A stretch of 64,000 nucleotides of DNA from Flavobacterium poyangense (GCF_011751075.1 NZ_JAALLN010000006.1:62001-126000); one strand, 5' to 3'; positions 1 to 9,256 are shown, counted from the stretch's first letter. Notes: generated from the letters alone by a model not told the origin. Made by a program: numbers and translations.

Positions 1-1132
1 ATAAATCATATACCCTGAAAAGCTTGTTATATTGGTTGTTAACAATAAATTGACTGGAAGTAGCCAGAGTTAGACCATCACCAGAAAGTGAAACGTTGAT
101 AAAATATTCTCTTTTTTTTGTATAAATTTCTTTTCCTATTGGCGTCCAGTTTCCTTTAGTATATTTATATATGATAATACTAGTATTGGGATTTCCGTTA
201 GAAGAATTAGTTTTAAGAGCCAGAATGGTGCCGTCATCAGAAAGTGATACGTCAATAGTGTTGGGATAATATCCATTCGGGTTAATAGGTTGTATATCAG
301 CGCCTAATTGAACCATCTCACCTAAAATATTGCGATATATCCTTACAAGTGCTGGGCTATCATAGCCGGAGGTGACGGCTAAAGTAGTTCCATCACCGGA
401 TAGTATGACATTAAACCCCATCTTCTCAAGTTTTTTTCCATGAATATCTTTTCCTATTTGTGTCCAAGTATCTGAAATATTAGCGTATACCCGCACTACG
501 CCCGAAAAGTCTAAACCACTTTCATCGTATTTTCCGATAGCCAAAATGTTACCGTCTCCGGAGAGTGAAAATGTAGAAGGGTCTTTTAGATCGATCTTAT
601 TTCCTATCTGTCTCCAAGTTCTGGCGTTATTGTTGTATGTTTTTATTTCACTATAACTTTTAATAGCTAAGATTTTGCCATTTTCATTCAGTGAGATTTT
701 AATACCAAAGTAATTGTCAGTGTTTTTCTCGTTAAAAGAATCACTTAGCTGCGTCCAGACATTCATGGTCTTTTGATATATGCGAACTCGACCTCGTTTT
801 GCGTTTTCTAAAGGAGCTCCAATGGCTACAATACTGCCATCTGTGTTCAGTGAAATACGTGAGCCAAAAAAGTCTTGAGCTCCTCCTTCATTAATAAAAT
901 TTCCCTGCTGTTTCCAAACATCGCCGTTTTTTTTATATATCTGTACCTGACCTGGAATTTTGGGATTCAACTTGTCGAAAGGTATTCCAATGGCCAAAAC
1001 AGTACCATCTTTAGAGAGTGAAAAACTGGAACTTTCTATATTAGAAGTAAAATCATCTCCAATTTGTGTTTGCCCGAAACCTACTATAGGAAACAAGAGA
1101 ATAAAAAACTTTGTTTTTAATTTTGTTCTCAT
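1..1132 (-). CDS. exported repeat protein, 5' part only (beta-propeller-like)
   Basis: The minus-strand frame opens with ATG at 1132 and stays open to the left edge, so only the first 377 or so codons are present. The N-terminus has a signal peptide ending in GFGQ, a typical signal peptidase I site. The rest is a series of repeats of about 50 residues, each with a serine-leucine-S.DG..LAI core followed by a short W.Q.G segment, as in propeller-like proteins of Flavobacterium that usually end in a type IX secretion sorting domain. The C-terminus lies outside the window, so that export route is not shown. Function unknown; probably cell-surface or secreted. Confidence 0.75.
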   Translation of the reverse strand, partial: MRTKLKTKFFILLFPIVGFGQTQIGDDFTSNIESSSFSLSKDGTVLAIGIPFDKLNPKIPGQVQIYKKNGDVWKQQGNFINEGGAQDFFGSRISLNTDGSIVAIGAPLENAKRGRVRIYQKTMNVWTQLSDSFNEKNTDNYFGIKISLNENGKILAIKSYSEIKTYNNNARTWRQIGNKIDLKDPSTFSLSGDGNILAIGKYDESGLDFSGVVRVYANISDTWTQIGKDIHGKKLEKMGFNVILSGDGTTLAVTSGYDSPALVRIYRNILGEMVQLGADIQPINPNGYYPNTIDVSLSDDGTILALKTNSSNGNPNTSIIIYKYTKGNWTPIGKEIYTKKREYFINVSLSGDGLTLATSSQFIVNNQYNKLFRVYDL

Positions 1133-1301
1133 TTTGCGATATTTTTTAATTTAACATAAGAAAATTACTACTTTTATGAGATATAATTCTTCGGGGTTTA
1201 ATTTTAGATACGGATAAAATTATATTCGTTTTTTTTAGATTTGATTTATGGTCTTAGTACCCAATATATAGTTGTGGCTCTGTCTTTAGTTTAAAAATTA
1301 A

Positions 1302-1532
1302 GATTGCGATTGTAAAGACGATCCGGATTGACCTGTCGATAAAATCGATATTGCGATGCGTGGCGAAAAAGAAACCACCTGTATGCTCAAAAGAAAAATC
1401 CCGATTTACATAGGCTATTTTACCTCCTGGGTTAATGACAAAGGAGAAATTAGTTTTTTTTCTGATGTTTACGGAAGAGATGAAAACTTAGATAAATTAC
1501 TTTATTCTGATTCGACGGTTAGTATGAAATAA
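1302..1532 (+). pseudogene. remnant of a YcbB-type L,D-transpeptidase C-terminus
   Basis: Reading the plus strand in the frame that ends at TAA 1530-1532 gives KIDIAM, then IPIYIGYFTSWVND, then DVYGRDENL. This is the conserved tail after the catalytic domain of YcbB/LdtD-type L,D-transpeptidases (usual pattern PVYI.Y.TAWVD..G....DIY.RD). An in-frame TGA at 1329 sits where the family has Trp (DPDWP-like context), and another stop lies at 1299. No catalytic Cys/His region or start codon is present upstream. It is therefore a decayed 3' fragment of a peptidoglycan cross-linking enzyme. The identification rests on recalled family motifs. Confidence 0.6.
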
Positions 1533-1551
1533 TTGGAATATTCAAAAAAAC

Positions 1552-1584
1552 AAACCCGACAGCTTTTAAAAAACTGTCGGGTTT
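1552..1584 (-). terminator. intrinsic terminator of the ABC export operon
   Basis: A perfect 11-bp stem (AAACCCGACAG / CTGTCGGGTTT) is followed on the minus strand by a T-rich run. It lies 30 bp past the stop codon of the permease gene. Confidence 0.7.
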
Positions 1585-1614
1585 AAATTAAAAAAATGGT
1601 ATTGGTCTACAAGT

Positions 1615-4050
1615 TTATTCGTATTTTAAGTATTTCAGTACATCTATTTTAGTTACCTGATAAGCTTTTGTTAAAACAATCAATAGCGTTAAGGACAGTA
1701 AAGAAATAAGAGCAATACTAAAAGGGACAGGCGAAATTCCGATTCGGAAAGCGAAATCTTCAAGCCATTTCTGCAATAAAATGTAAGCAGGGACGATTCC
1801 CACAAGAAATCCCATCAGACAGAAAAGAATGTATTGTTTGGATAATTCTTTCAATAAAATATTGGTTTCCGCACCTAAGGTTTTTCGGATTGCAATTTCT
1901 TTTAATCGTCGCTCCATTGAAAAGGATGCCAAAGCAAAAAGTCCAAAAATGGCGATGATAATTACAACAAGATTTAGAATAAAAAACAAGTCTTTCTGTT
2001 TTATCTGCTCTTCGTAGGTTTTTGCAAAATCTTTATTGACAAATTCATATTCAAAAGGATAATCTGCGTTTATATTTTTTTCCATGTAAGCTTGTAATTT
2101 TGCTAAAGTTTCCTTTAGGTTATTGGGAGAAACTTTTACATAGATATTGTTGAAATTATTCCATTCTAAAGTTTCAAGATTTATAAAAACCATAGGAGGA
2201 ACTTTCTCTTGTAATCCGGTAATATGAAAGTCTTTTACAACTCCAACAATTCTAAATTTCATATTTTCACCCTGATCATTCGCCCAGCCTGAGCTAATAA
2301 TAGTGTTTATAGGGTTTTTAAGGTTTAGGGCTTTAACAAGGGTTTCATTGAGTAGCATGTTGCTCACCGTGTCTGAAGCAAATTGAGGAGACAAATCACG
2401 ACCTTTTACTATTTTGATTTTCATCATTTCAAGAAAACCAAAATCCATTTCAACATTTCGAGGTTGAACAAAAATGCCATTATGTGTAAATCCTGAACTC
2501 GAATTGGTACTGTTTCCAAAAGTTCCGGCAAAAGTAGAAACATCTTCAACTCCCGGAATTTTTCGGATCTCTTGTTTTGATGCCAGATATTTGTCTGTTC
2601 TTTTAATACGTTCCGGAGTGTTAAAAGGAATTCTGATGACCTGACTGCCACTAAATCCGAGGTCTTTGTTCATCATGTAGTTTACTTGCGAGTTTACGAT
2701 TAAAGCACCTACAATAAAAAAGGCCGCGATTCCAAATTGGAAAATAAGCATGGAGTTTCTAATCCAGATACCGCTTTTACTTCTGGAAAAATTACCTTTT
2801 AAAACCTTAAGTGTTTCAAAATTGGAGATATAAACGGCAGGGAAAATACCCGCAAGAATAATTACTAATCCAAAAATAAAAATAAGCTGCAGGTAAAATT
2901 CACCACCATTCATGGTTAGGTTTTTATTTAAAAAGCTGTTGTAAAAAGGTAATGAAAGCTCGACTATAGCCAAAGCAAAGAGAATAGCCAAAACAACAAT
3001 TATAGTAGTTTCAAATATAAACTGCTGGATAATTTGATTTTTTGAAGCCCCGACAATTTTACGAACGCCAACTTCTTTAGCTCTTTTTATAGCCGATGCT
3101 GTTGCCAGATTGATATAGTTTACTAATGATAAAACCAAGATCAAAATCGACAGACCAATTATGATATAAAGCAATTGCAAGTTTCCTCTTCCTTCAGGAT
3201 AATTGCGCCCTGTAGAAGATTTGGTACCATGCAAACGAGAGGTTTTTAACTGGTCAATTATTACAGTGGTTTCGCCATTTTCTTTTACGTAGTCGGCAAC
3301 TGTTTTACCGCTTTCTTTGGCTTCTTTTTCGGTTCTGTTGACAAAGTTAACATGCTGCATTTTTTTTAAAACAGCATCCGGATCGGCTCCTTTTTTGGTT
3401 TTAACTAACAAACCATAATTAAAATTACCCCAGCTGTTTTTGTCAGAATCTCTGAGAATTCCGCCAAAAACATAATTTGGCTCGATTGAAGAGGGACTGA
3501 TTATGCGGTAAACCGATTTTACGATGTAAAATTTATTGGCATAATTAATTGATTTGCCAATCGGATCTTCGTTTTTAAAAATTAATTCTGCCGCTTCTTC
3601 AGATAGAGCAACACTATTAAGCTCTTTAAGAATATTCGTTTTGGCTCCTTTTATGATTGGGAAAGGAAAAACATCAAAAAAGCCATTGTCGGATAAGGTG
3701 ATTTTTGAACCGATTATCTTTTTTCCATTGTATTTTATAGGAGCATCGTCATACCAAATATTATTAAGGAAACAGATCGATTCAATTTCAGGAATAGTGG
3801 CTTTACAGGTTTCCCCAAAAGGAATAGAATTGGATGCCCAAATGTCGCCGGTCATGCCGATTTTGTTTAGGACCTGATAAGTGTTTTCTTTTTCGGGATT
3901 CCATTGGTCATATGCATTTTCGTTGTTCCAATATAAAATAGCGAAAATAATACTTGCAATACCGATGCTTAATCCTAAAACATTTAAAAAGGAAAACAGC
4001 TTGTTTTGTTTTAAATGGTAAATAAATATTTTGAACCAGTTAGAAATCAT
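1615..4050 (-). CDS. ABC transporter permease, MacB/FtsX type
   Basis: An 811-residue inner-membrane protein. It has one TM helix at about 20-41, a large periplasmic MacB_PCD-like domain, a group of helices at about 290-455 (with the KRAKEVGVRKIVGAS cytoplasmic segment typical of FtsX domains), a second periplasmic domain, and C-terminal helices from about 690 with the matching KEIAIRKTLGAE segment. This duplicated FtsX layout is the usual Bacteroidota form. It is the last gene of the unit MFP - ATPase - permease. Such complexes use ATP to drive export or outer-membrane-directed extrusion of peptides, lipids or drugs; the substrate cannot be read from the sequence. Confidence 0.9.
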   Translation of the reverse strand: MISNWFKIFIYHLKQNKLFSFLNVLGLSIGIASIIFAILYWNNENAYDQWNPEKENTYQVLNKIGMTGDIWASNSIPFGETCKATIPEIESICFLNNIWYDDAPIKYNGKKIIGSKITLSDNGFFDVFPFPIIKGAKTNILKELNSVALSEEAAELIFKNEDPIGKSINYANKFYIVKSVYRIISPSSIEPNYVFGGILRDSDKNSWGNFNYGLLVKTKKGADPDAVLKKMQHVNFVNRTEKEAKESGKTVADYVKENGETTVIIDQLKTSRLHGTKSSTGRNYPEGRGNLQLLYIIIGLSILILVLSLVNYINLATASAIKRAKEVGVRKIVGASKNQIIQQFIFETTIIVVLAILFALAIVELSLPFYNSFLNKNLTMNGGEFYLQLIFIFGLVIILAGIFPAVYISNFETLKVLKGNFSRSKSGIWIRNSMLIFQFGIAAFFIVGALIVNSQVNYMMNKDLGFSGSQVIRIPFNTPERIKRTDKYLASKQEIRKIPGVEDVSTFAGTFGNSTNSSSGFTHNGIFVQPRNVEMDFGFLEMMKIKIVKGRDLSPQFASDTVSNMLLNETLVKALNLKNPINTIISSGWANDQGENMKFRIVGVVKDFHITGLQEKVPPMVFINLETLEWNNFNNIYVKVSPNNLKETLAKLQAYMEKNINADYPFEYEFVNKDFAKTYEEQIKQKDLFFILNLVVIIIAIFGLFALASFSMERRLKEIAIRKTLGAETNILLKELSKQYILFCLMGFLVGIVPAYILLQKWLEDFAFRIGISPVPFSIALISLLSLTLLIVLTKAYQVTKIDVLKYLKYE

Positions 4051-4121
4051 TTTTTTAAATTTATAGTTGTTACAGTTACTTTTTAAGTAACTAAAAAGTT
4101 TTACAAACCCGTTTTGGGTTT

Positions 4122-4193
4122 TTAAATCATTGCTAAAATTTTGCTAACAAATCCTAACAGGATTACGATTGCAGTTACGATAAATTTGATCAT
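4122..4193 (-). CDS. possible 23-residue membrane miniprotein
   Basis: Between the ATPase and permease genes, an ATG at 4193 (9 bp after the ATPase stop) opens a 23-codon frame, MIKFIVTAIVILLGFVSKI followed by four residues. It would form a single hydrophobic helix with one Lys near each end. Position in an operon and composition fit a small subunit or a translated spacer, but 23 codons can arise by chance. I do not recognise a family. Confidence 0.3.
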   Translation of the reverse strand: MIKFIVTAIVILLGFVSKILAMI

Positions 4194-4201
4194 TTTGTCT
4201 T

Positions 4202-4909
4202 TTATTTTACGTCCATAAAAACATCTACATTTCTCTGATTTAATTTCTCAGAGAAAATAACTCCATCCTTCATGTGAATTGTTCTTTGCGAAAAAGAAGC
4301 ATCATAATCAGAGTGGGTAACCATCAGAATTGTAGCACCTTTAGCGTGCAAATCTGTTAAGAGTTCCATTACTTCGTTACCGTTTTTACTGTCCAGATTT
4401 CCGGTTGGCTCATCGGCAAGGATAATTTTAGGGTCATTTACCAAAGCTCTTGCAACGGCAACTCTTTGCTGTTGTCCCCCTGAAAGCTGTTGCGGGAAGT
4501 GTTTTAGTCGGTGCGAGATATTCAGTTTTTCAGCAATTGCTTCGATTTTTTGTTTTCTGTCGGCAGCTTTTACATTGTTGTAAAGCAAAGGCAATTCGAT
4601 ATTGTCATAAACCGAAAGTTCATCGATCAGATTGAAATTCTGAAAAATGAAACCGATATTTTCTTTGCGCACCTGCGCTCTTCCTTTTTCCTTTAGGCCG
4701 ATCATCTCCTGATCTAATAATTTGTAGCTGCCGTCAGAGGCACTGTCCAATAGTCCTATTATATTTAGTAAAGTTGATTTCCCACAGCCCGAAGGTCCCA
4801 TAATGGTTAAAAAATCCCCTTTTTTAATGGTTAAGTTAATTCCGCTTAAAGCTGAGGTTTCTACTTCTTCAGTTCTAAAAACTTTGGTTAAATTCTGAAT
4901 GGTTATCAT
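4202..4909 (-). CDS. ABC transporter ATP-binding protein, MacB/LolD type
   Basis: 235 residues with all ABC ATPase motifs: Walker A GPSGCGKST near residue 38, Q-loop FQNFN, signature LSGGQQQR, Walker B ILADEPTGNLDS and switch His in VTHS. The EPTGNLDS stretch and the length place it in the MacB/LolD group that pairs with FtsX-type permeases. It lies between the MFP gene and the permease gene on the same strand and should power that complex. Confidence 0.93.
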   Translation of the reverse strand: MITIQNLTKVFRTEEVETSALSGINLTIKKGDFLTIMGPSGCGKSTLLNIIGLLDSASDGSYKLLDQEMIGLKEKGRAQVRKENIGFIFQNFNLIDELSVYDNIELPLLYNNVKAADRKQKIEAIAEKLNISHRLKHFPQQLSGGQQQRVAVARALVNDPKIILADEPTGNLDSKNGNEVMELLTDLHAKGATILMVTHSDYDASFSQRTIHMKDGVIFSEKLNQRNVDVFMDVK

Positions 4910-4975
4910 ATTTTTAAGATGTAAGTTGTTATTAAAAACGTTTTTTGATTGATGATTGATGATTTTTTTTGTTGT

Positions 4976-5032
4976 AAAATGTAAAATGTAAAATGTAAAA
5001 TGTAAAATGTGAGATGTGAGATGTGAGATGTG
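4976..5032. repeat. short tandem repeat (GTAAAAT / GTGAGAT units)
   Basis: Four or more 7-bp GTAAAAT units run into three GTGAGAT units between the ATPase and MFP genes. The same words occur in the longer inverted-repeat elements near 20.2 kb and 45.2 kb, so this is probably a reduced or expanded copy of that family. Confidence 0.7.
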
Positions 5033-5056
5033 ACTGACACTGCGATTGCAAACGAA

Positions 5057-6301
5057 CTATTCAGTGCCGATCGATAACTCATCGATATCTTTGTAGTCTG
5101 TGTAAGAAGAAGTAATCACGGATTCTCCTTCTTTTAATCCTTCCAGAACCTCGTAATAAGAAGGGTTTTCACGACCTAGTTTGATATTTCTTCGTTCGGC
5201 TTTATTGCCTTTGACTACAAAAATCCATTTCCCGGCTGTTTCCTGATTAAAGCTTCCTTTTGAGATGACCAAGGTTTTGTTTTTCTCAGATAAAATTAGT
5301 TTTACCCCAAAGCTTAAACCGTCTTGCAGTGTGATTTTTTCTTTAGAAGTAAAAACCAATTCTGCTGTAAAATGACCGCCTTTTACTTCCGGAATCACTT
5401 TGGTTACCAAAACTTCAAGAGTTTGTCCTTTAAATTCAACCTGACCTTTTAAACCTTCTCTGATTTTTTCGAGATAAAATTCGTCAACGTCTGCAACAAG
5501 TTTATATCCTTTTTTAGAATCTATTTTTCCGATGCTTGCGCCAGCCTGAAATGTTTTTCCTAAAACCGGTTCAAAAGAAGTCAGTCTTCCGGATTCCGGA
5601 GCTGTAATCAAAAAGTTCTTTTTGTTGTTTCTTAAGATATCCAGACTTTTTTCCATGGTTTGTATCGAAAGGTTGATTTGTGAAATCTGAACCTGATTGC
5701 TCGCCTTTTCTTTTTGAATACTTTGCTGAATCGTCTTTTTTCGCTCTTCCTGAAAACGTAAGCTCTCTTTAAAAGTATTCCAGTCATTTTTCGAAATCAC
5801 ATCTTTGGCAAATAATTTCGAGTTCATGTCGTACAATCTTTTGGCGTCGTTATAATCGTGTTCTATTAAAACCAAATCCTTGGTTAGGTTTAGTTCCTGA
5901 TTTCTGATGTTTAGTTTACCTGTATTCAGATTATTGATTTGTTCGATAATTGCTGTTTCCTGAGTCAGATAATTTAGTTCGGTATTCGGATTGTATAAGC
6001 GGGCCAAAGATTGTCCTTTGGTTACCATTGCCCCATTTTCAACAAAAATCTCTTTTACAGATCCTCCTTCGGTTACATTTACCAACATTACATTTAGAGG
6101 TTCTACTTTGGCTTGGAAAACGACAAAATCTTCAAAAAAAGCTCTTTCGACATTTTGTATTGTTAGTTCATTTGCTTTTACATTTAGATTTCGTTTCGTG
6201 CTAAACGAAAAAAAGAAGAGTGCGGCCAAAACTAAAAAAACACCAATTAGTATTGTGAGATTTCTAAATTTTCTATTTTTACGAGGGATTATCGTGTCCA
6301 T
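5057..6301 (-). CDS. membrane-fusion (HlyD/MacA-type) adaptor protein
   Basis: 414 residues. One TM helix at about 15-34 is followed by a half-lipoyl segment (GGSVKEIFVENGAMVTKGQS), a long coiled-coil hairpin at about 100-220, the second lipoyl half (ITAPESGRL), and beta-barrel and membrane-proximal domains ending at the C-terminus. This is the periplasmic adaptor of a tripartite pump. It is the first gene of the unit MFP - ATPase - permease and starts about 20 bp downstream of the start site predicted by a sigma-54-type promoter. No TolC-like gene is adjacent; the outer-membrane partner must come from elsewhere. Confidence 0.9.
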   Translation of the reverse strand: MDTIIPRKNRKFRNLTILIGVFLVLAALFFFSFSTKRNLNVKANELTIQNVERAFFEDFVVFQAKVEPLNVMLVNVTEGGSVKEIFVENGAMVTKGQSLARLYNPNTELNYLTQETAIIEQINNLNTGKLNIRNQELNLTKDLVLIEHDYNDAKRLYDMNSKLFAKDVISKNDWNTFKESLRFQEERKKTIQQSIQKEKASNQVQISQINLSIQTMEKSLDILRNNKKNFLITAPESGRLTSFEPVLGKTFQAGASIGKIDSKKGYKLVADVDEFYLEKIREGLKGQVEFKGQTLEVLVTKVIPEVKGGHFTAELVFTSKEKITLQDGLSFGVKLILSEKNKTLVISKGSFNQETAGKWIFVVKGNKAERRNIKLGRENPSYYEVLEGLKEGESVITSSYTDYKDIDELSIGTE

Positions 6302-6330
6302 TTTTTAAAATAATTTACTGATAGTCAATA

Positions 6331-6347
6331 GGTAAATACTGTGCCAC
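6331..6347 (-). promoter_or_regulatory. sigma-54 (-24/-12) type promoter for the ABC/MFP operon
   Basis: The minus strand reads TGGCACAGTATTTACC from 6346. This matches TGGCAC-N5-TTGC except for A in place of G at -13, with exactly 12 bp between the second G of GG and the C of the -12 element. Transcription would start near 6320, about 20 bp before the MFP start codon. The divergent gene encodes a sigma-54 activator, which supports the call. Confidence 0.6.
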
Positions 6348-6408
6348 AAAAAGTATTATTTGTAAAGCCTTGATTTTAAAGAGGCTTTAAAAACAACCCA
6401 AAAAAAGG

Positions 6409-6447
6409 ACTGTTCGATAATGAACAGTTGACCGTTCGAAATCGAAC
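6409..6447. promoter_or_regulatory. two palindromes, probable activator (enhancer) sites
   Basis: ACTGTTC-N6-GAACAGT (6409-6428) and GTTCG-N4-CGAAC (6434-6447) share the GTTCGA..GAAC core. Their centres are 22 bp apart, two helical turns, so both face the same side of DNA. They lie about 100 and 120 bp upstream of the predicted start of the minus-strand operon and just upstream of the regulator gene. This is the usual arrangement for an NtrC-family activator binding its own region. Confidence 0.6.
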
Positions 6448-6460
6448 AAAAATAAAAACC

Positions 6461-7807
6461 ATGCGAAAAAAACTAGCTCAAATATTAATCGTTGACGATC
6501 AGGAAGAGATTCTTTTTTCGGCGAAAATGATCCTCAAAAAACATTTTGAAACCATTTTTACGACAAACAGCCCTAAAAAAATCATTTCAATTTTAAGTGA
6601 AAATGAAATTAATGTGGTTTTATTAGACATGAATTACCGAATTGGTTTTGAAGACGGACGGGAGGGAATTCATTGGCTCAAAGAAATTAAGGCACTTTCG
6701 CCACAAACCGTTGTTATTTTAATGACTGCTTTTGGTAAAATTGATACCGCCGTCGAGGGCATAAAAATCGGTGCGTTCGATTATGTGCTCAAACCCTGGC
6801 ACAATGAAAAATTATTGGAGACCATAGATAAAGCGGTTTCCGAAAGCAGGAAAAACATAAAGAAAACACCAACAGAAACAACAGAGAAAAGATACTTTAC
6901 AGGGACTTCTGCTAAAATCAAACAAGCCTATTCTATTGCTGAAAAAGTAGCCCGAACCGATGCCAATGTTTTAATTCTGGGAGAAAACGGAACCGGGAAA
7001 TATGTCTTTGCGGACTTTATTCACCAAAAATCAGAAAGAAAGAAACAGCCTTTTGTGCATGTTGATCTAGGGTCATTAAGCGATAGTTTGTTCGAAAGTG
7101 AACTTTTTGGATATGCAAAAGGCGCTTTTACCGATGCAAAGGTCGATACAGCAGGAAGATTCGAAATGGCTTCAGAAGGAACTATTTTTCTGGATGAAAT
7201 TGGTAATATTCCCTTGCATCTTCAGGCTAAATTATTGCATGTACTACAAACGAAAACCGTTACCCGTCTGGGCGAAAGTAAGGCAAGACCTTTGAATGTG
7301 AGGATTATTGCCGCAACAAACAATGATATTAAAGCTGAGGTAAAGAACAAAACGTTTCGGGAGGATTTACTGTACCGGATCAATACGATGGAAATTTATC
7401 TGCCACCCCTGCGCGATCGAAAAGAAGATATTGTCCCGATGGCTGATTTTATTTTAGATCAGATTGCCGAAAAGTACAATCAGGAAAACTGGTATTTTGA
7501 AGATAATGTGGCGCCTTATTTAGAGAAATATCCATGGAAAGGAAATATTCGAGAAATGGAAAATAAGATCGAGCGTGCTTTGATTTTAGCTGAGAACAAT
7601 ACGATTTCGGTAACCGATCTGGATATTCTTGACTTTGAGGATTTTCAGGAAAACGATGATAATCCGTTATCTGAAATGGAAAAACATGCAATTGAAAAGG
7701 TTTTGTTTAAGCACAATGGCAACATCAGTAAAACAGCCGAAGAGCTGGGTTTATCAAGAGCGGCTTTGTACAGAAGATTGGAGAAATATGACTTAAAAAA
7801 CAACTGA
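6461..7807 (+). CDS. sigma-54-dependent response regulator, NtrC family
   Basis: 448 residues from the ATG at 6461; an upstream TTG at 6428 is rejected because it lies in the operator-like palindromes. Order: receiver domain (phosphoacceptor Asp in VVLLDMNY), AAA+ domain with Walker A GENGTGK, GAFTDA loop (GAFTGA in most family members) that contacts sigma-54, Walker B FLDEIGN, arginine finger region LLYRI, and a Fis-type HTH (NISKTAEELGLSRAALYRR). It sits 2 bp upstream of a histidine kinase gene and divergent from the export operon, which it most likely activates. Confidence 0.93.
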   Translation: MRKKLAQILIVDDQEEILFSAKMILKKHFETIFTTNSPKKIISILSENEINVVLLDMNYRIGFEDGREGIHWLKEIKALSPQTVVILMTAFGKIDTAVEGIKIGAFDYVLKPWHNEKLLETIDKAVSESRKNIKKTPTETTEKRYFTGTSAKIKQAYSIAEKVARTDANVLILGENGTGKYVFADFIHQKSERKKQPFVHVDLGSLSDSLFESELFGYAKGAFTDAKVDTAGRFEMASEGTIFLDEIGNIPLHLQAKLLHVLQTKTVTRLGESKARPLNVRIIAATNNDIKAEVKNKTFREDLLYRINTMEIYLPPLRDRKEDIVPMADFILDQIAEKYNQENWYFEDNVAPYLEKYPWKGNIREMENKIERALILAENNTISVTDLDILDFEDFQENDDNPLSEMEKHAIEKVLFKHNGNISKTAEELGLSRAALYRRLEKYDLKNN

Positions 7808-7809
7808 TC

Positions 7810-9135
7810 ATGAGAGACTGGAAGTTTTATAACGGTTTGTTTGTTCGCGTATTATTGGTAATGGTACTGTTCTTCTTTTGTGCCTTTTTGTTTTATAAAG
7901 GCTTTCATTATAACTCAATCCTGGTTGGTGCAGCTGTAATTATAGCCTTGTCAGAAATGTATTTTTATATGAAAAGCGAATTGGTTTTTTATGATAAAAT
8001 AGTGCTTTCGATATTAAAAAATGACTTTTCGACCAATTTTCCGGAAGAGAATAAAAAAGGTAATTTCAGTAATTTGTACCTTTTATACGAGACCTTAAAA
8101 GTCCAAAAACAGGAACATACATCCAAAGAATTGGTTTATCGTTCGATTCTGAATAGTATCGACACGGCCACTTTGATTTTGGAAAAAAACAATGAAGAAT
8201 GGGATATTTTTTTGATGAATGATTGTTTCTCCAATTTATTCAAAGTCCCGAAAGTTAGTCATTGGAATTACCTCAAAAATTATCTGCCCTCCCTTTGTGA
8301 TGAAATTGAGAACGTAGAGTTTGCCGAATTAAAAACAGCGATTTCAATTAAAATAGAAGATCAGGATTTGCAGACTTTTATGTTACAAACCTCGCGTACA
8401 AAAACCTACGACAAAGAATATTTTATTATTTTATTGGATAGTATTCAACGTGTAATTGAGAAAAAAGAGAAAGAAGCCTGGATCAATTTGATGAAAATTA
8501 TTTCTCATGAATTGATGAATTCCTTAACACCAATTCGTGCGCTTTCTCAGAATCTGTTACATATTGTGGATCAGGAAGCACTCGAAGAAGAAGATTTTGA
8601 TGATATTAAAAGCAGTATTTCGACCATTATAAACAGAAGTGATCATCTGCAGGTTTTTGTCGAAAATTACCGAAAACTGGCGATGCTTCCAACTCCGAAT
8701 AAGGCAATGACACCTATAAATGCGCTTTTTGAGGATTGTCTGAGAGTTATGATGCCAATTCTGAAAGCGGAAAATATCGAGTTGATAAATGAAATCAATA
8801 GTTCACGTTATATTTTGATTGATAAAAACCAAATGGAGCAGGTGATTATCAATCTAATTACCAATAGCGTTTATGCGCTGAAGGACAAAAGTGAAAAGAA
8901 GATGTTTTTGTCCAGTTATACCGAGAATAATCGATTTTTCATCGTGATTTCGGATAATGGAAAAGGAATCGATCCCGAAATTAAAGACAAAGTTTTCCTG
9001 CCGTTTTTCACCACCAGAAAAGACGGCGCCGGAATTGGATTAACACTTTCAAAAAACATTATAGAAGCTCACGGAGGCTATCTGAGCTACCAAACCGACG
9101 AAGATAAAACCGACTTTGTGATTTGCCTTATCTAA
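7810..9135 (+). CDS. membrane sensor histidine kinase
   Basis: 441 residues. Two TM helices lie at about 14-50 with almost no periplasmic loop, then a PAS-like cytoplasmic region, a HisKA segment with the phospho-acceptor in ISHELMNSLTPI, and a HATPase_c domain with N box (INLITNSVYAL), G1 (SDNGKGID), F box (FLPFFTT) and G2 (GAGIGL). The short loop suggests sensing in or near the membrane. It should phosphorylate the preceding response regulator, as the two genes are 2 bp apart. This organisation (kinase, sigma-54 regulator, divergent ABC/MFP exporter) points to envelope stress or efflux control. Confidence 0.9.
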   Translation: MRDWKFYNGLFVRVLLVMVLFFFCAFLFYKGFHYNSILVGAAVIIALSEMYFYMKSELVFYDKIVLSILKNDFSTNFPEENKKGNFSNLYLLYETLKVQKQEHTSKELVYRSILNSIDTATLILEKNNEEWDIFLMNDCFSNLFKVPKVSHWNYLKNYLPSLCDEIENVEFAELKTAISIKIEDQDLQTFMLQTSRTKTYDKEYFIILLDSIQRVIEKKEKEAWINLMKIISHELMNSLTPIRALSQNLLHIVDQEALEEEDFDDIKSSISTIINRSDHLQVFVENYRKLAMLPTPNKAMTPINALFEDCLRVMMPILKAENIELINEINSSRYILIDKNQMEQVIINLITNSVYALKDKSEKKMFLSSYTENNRFFIVISDNGKGIDPEIKDKVFLPFFTTRKDGAGIGLTLSKNIIEAHGGYLSYQTDEDKTDFVICLI

Positions 9136-9141
9136 ATTTTG

Positions 9142-9256
9142 AACCATATAAGTTATGTAAGTTTATTTAAGCTTTGTGGGTAAAGTCTTTGCTCGCTTGT
9201 AGTTGCAACTCAAATACCCGCCCACAATTAATATGAACTTACATCACTTATATGTT
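9142..9256. repeat. 115-bp inverted-repeat element (AACCATATAAG family)
   Basis: The ends AACCATATAAGTTATGTAAG (9142) and the reverse complement of the segment ending at 9256 match over about 22 of 24 positions. The same termini bound a 409-bp segment at 13,617-14,025. It lies between convergent genes and may also act as a hairpin terminator. Confidence 0.65.

Noticed and set aside
4976..5032. Tandem 7-bp repeats as a CRISPR-like array
   Set aside because: Units are only 7 bp with no spacers, and no cas genes are present anywhere in the window.
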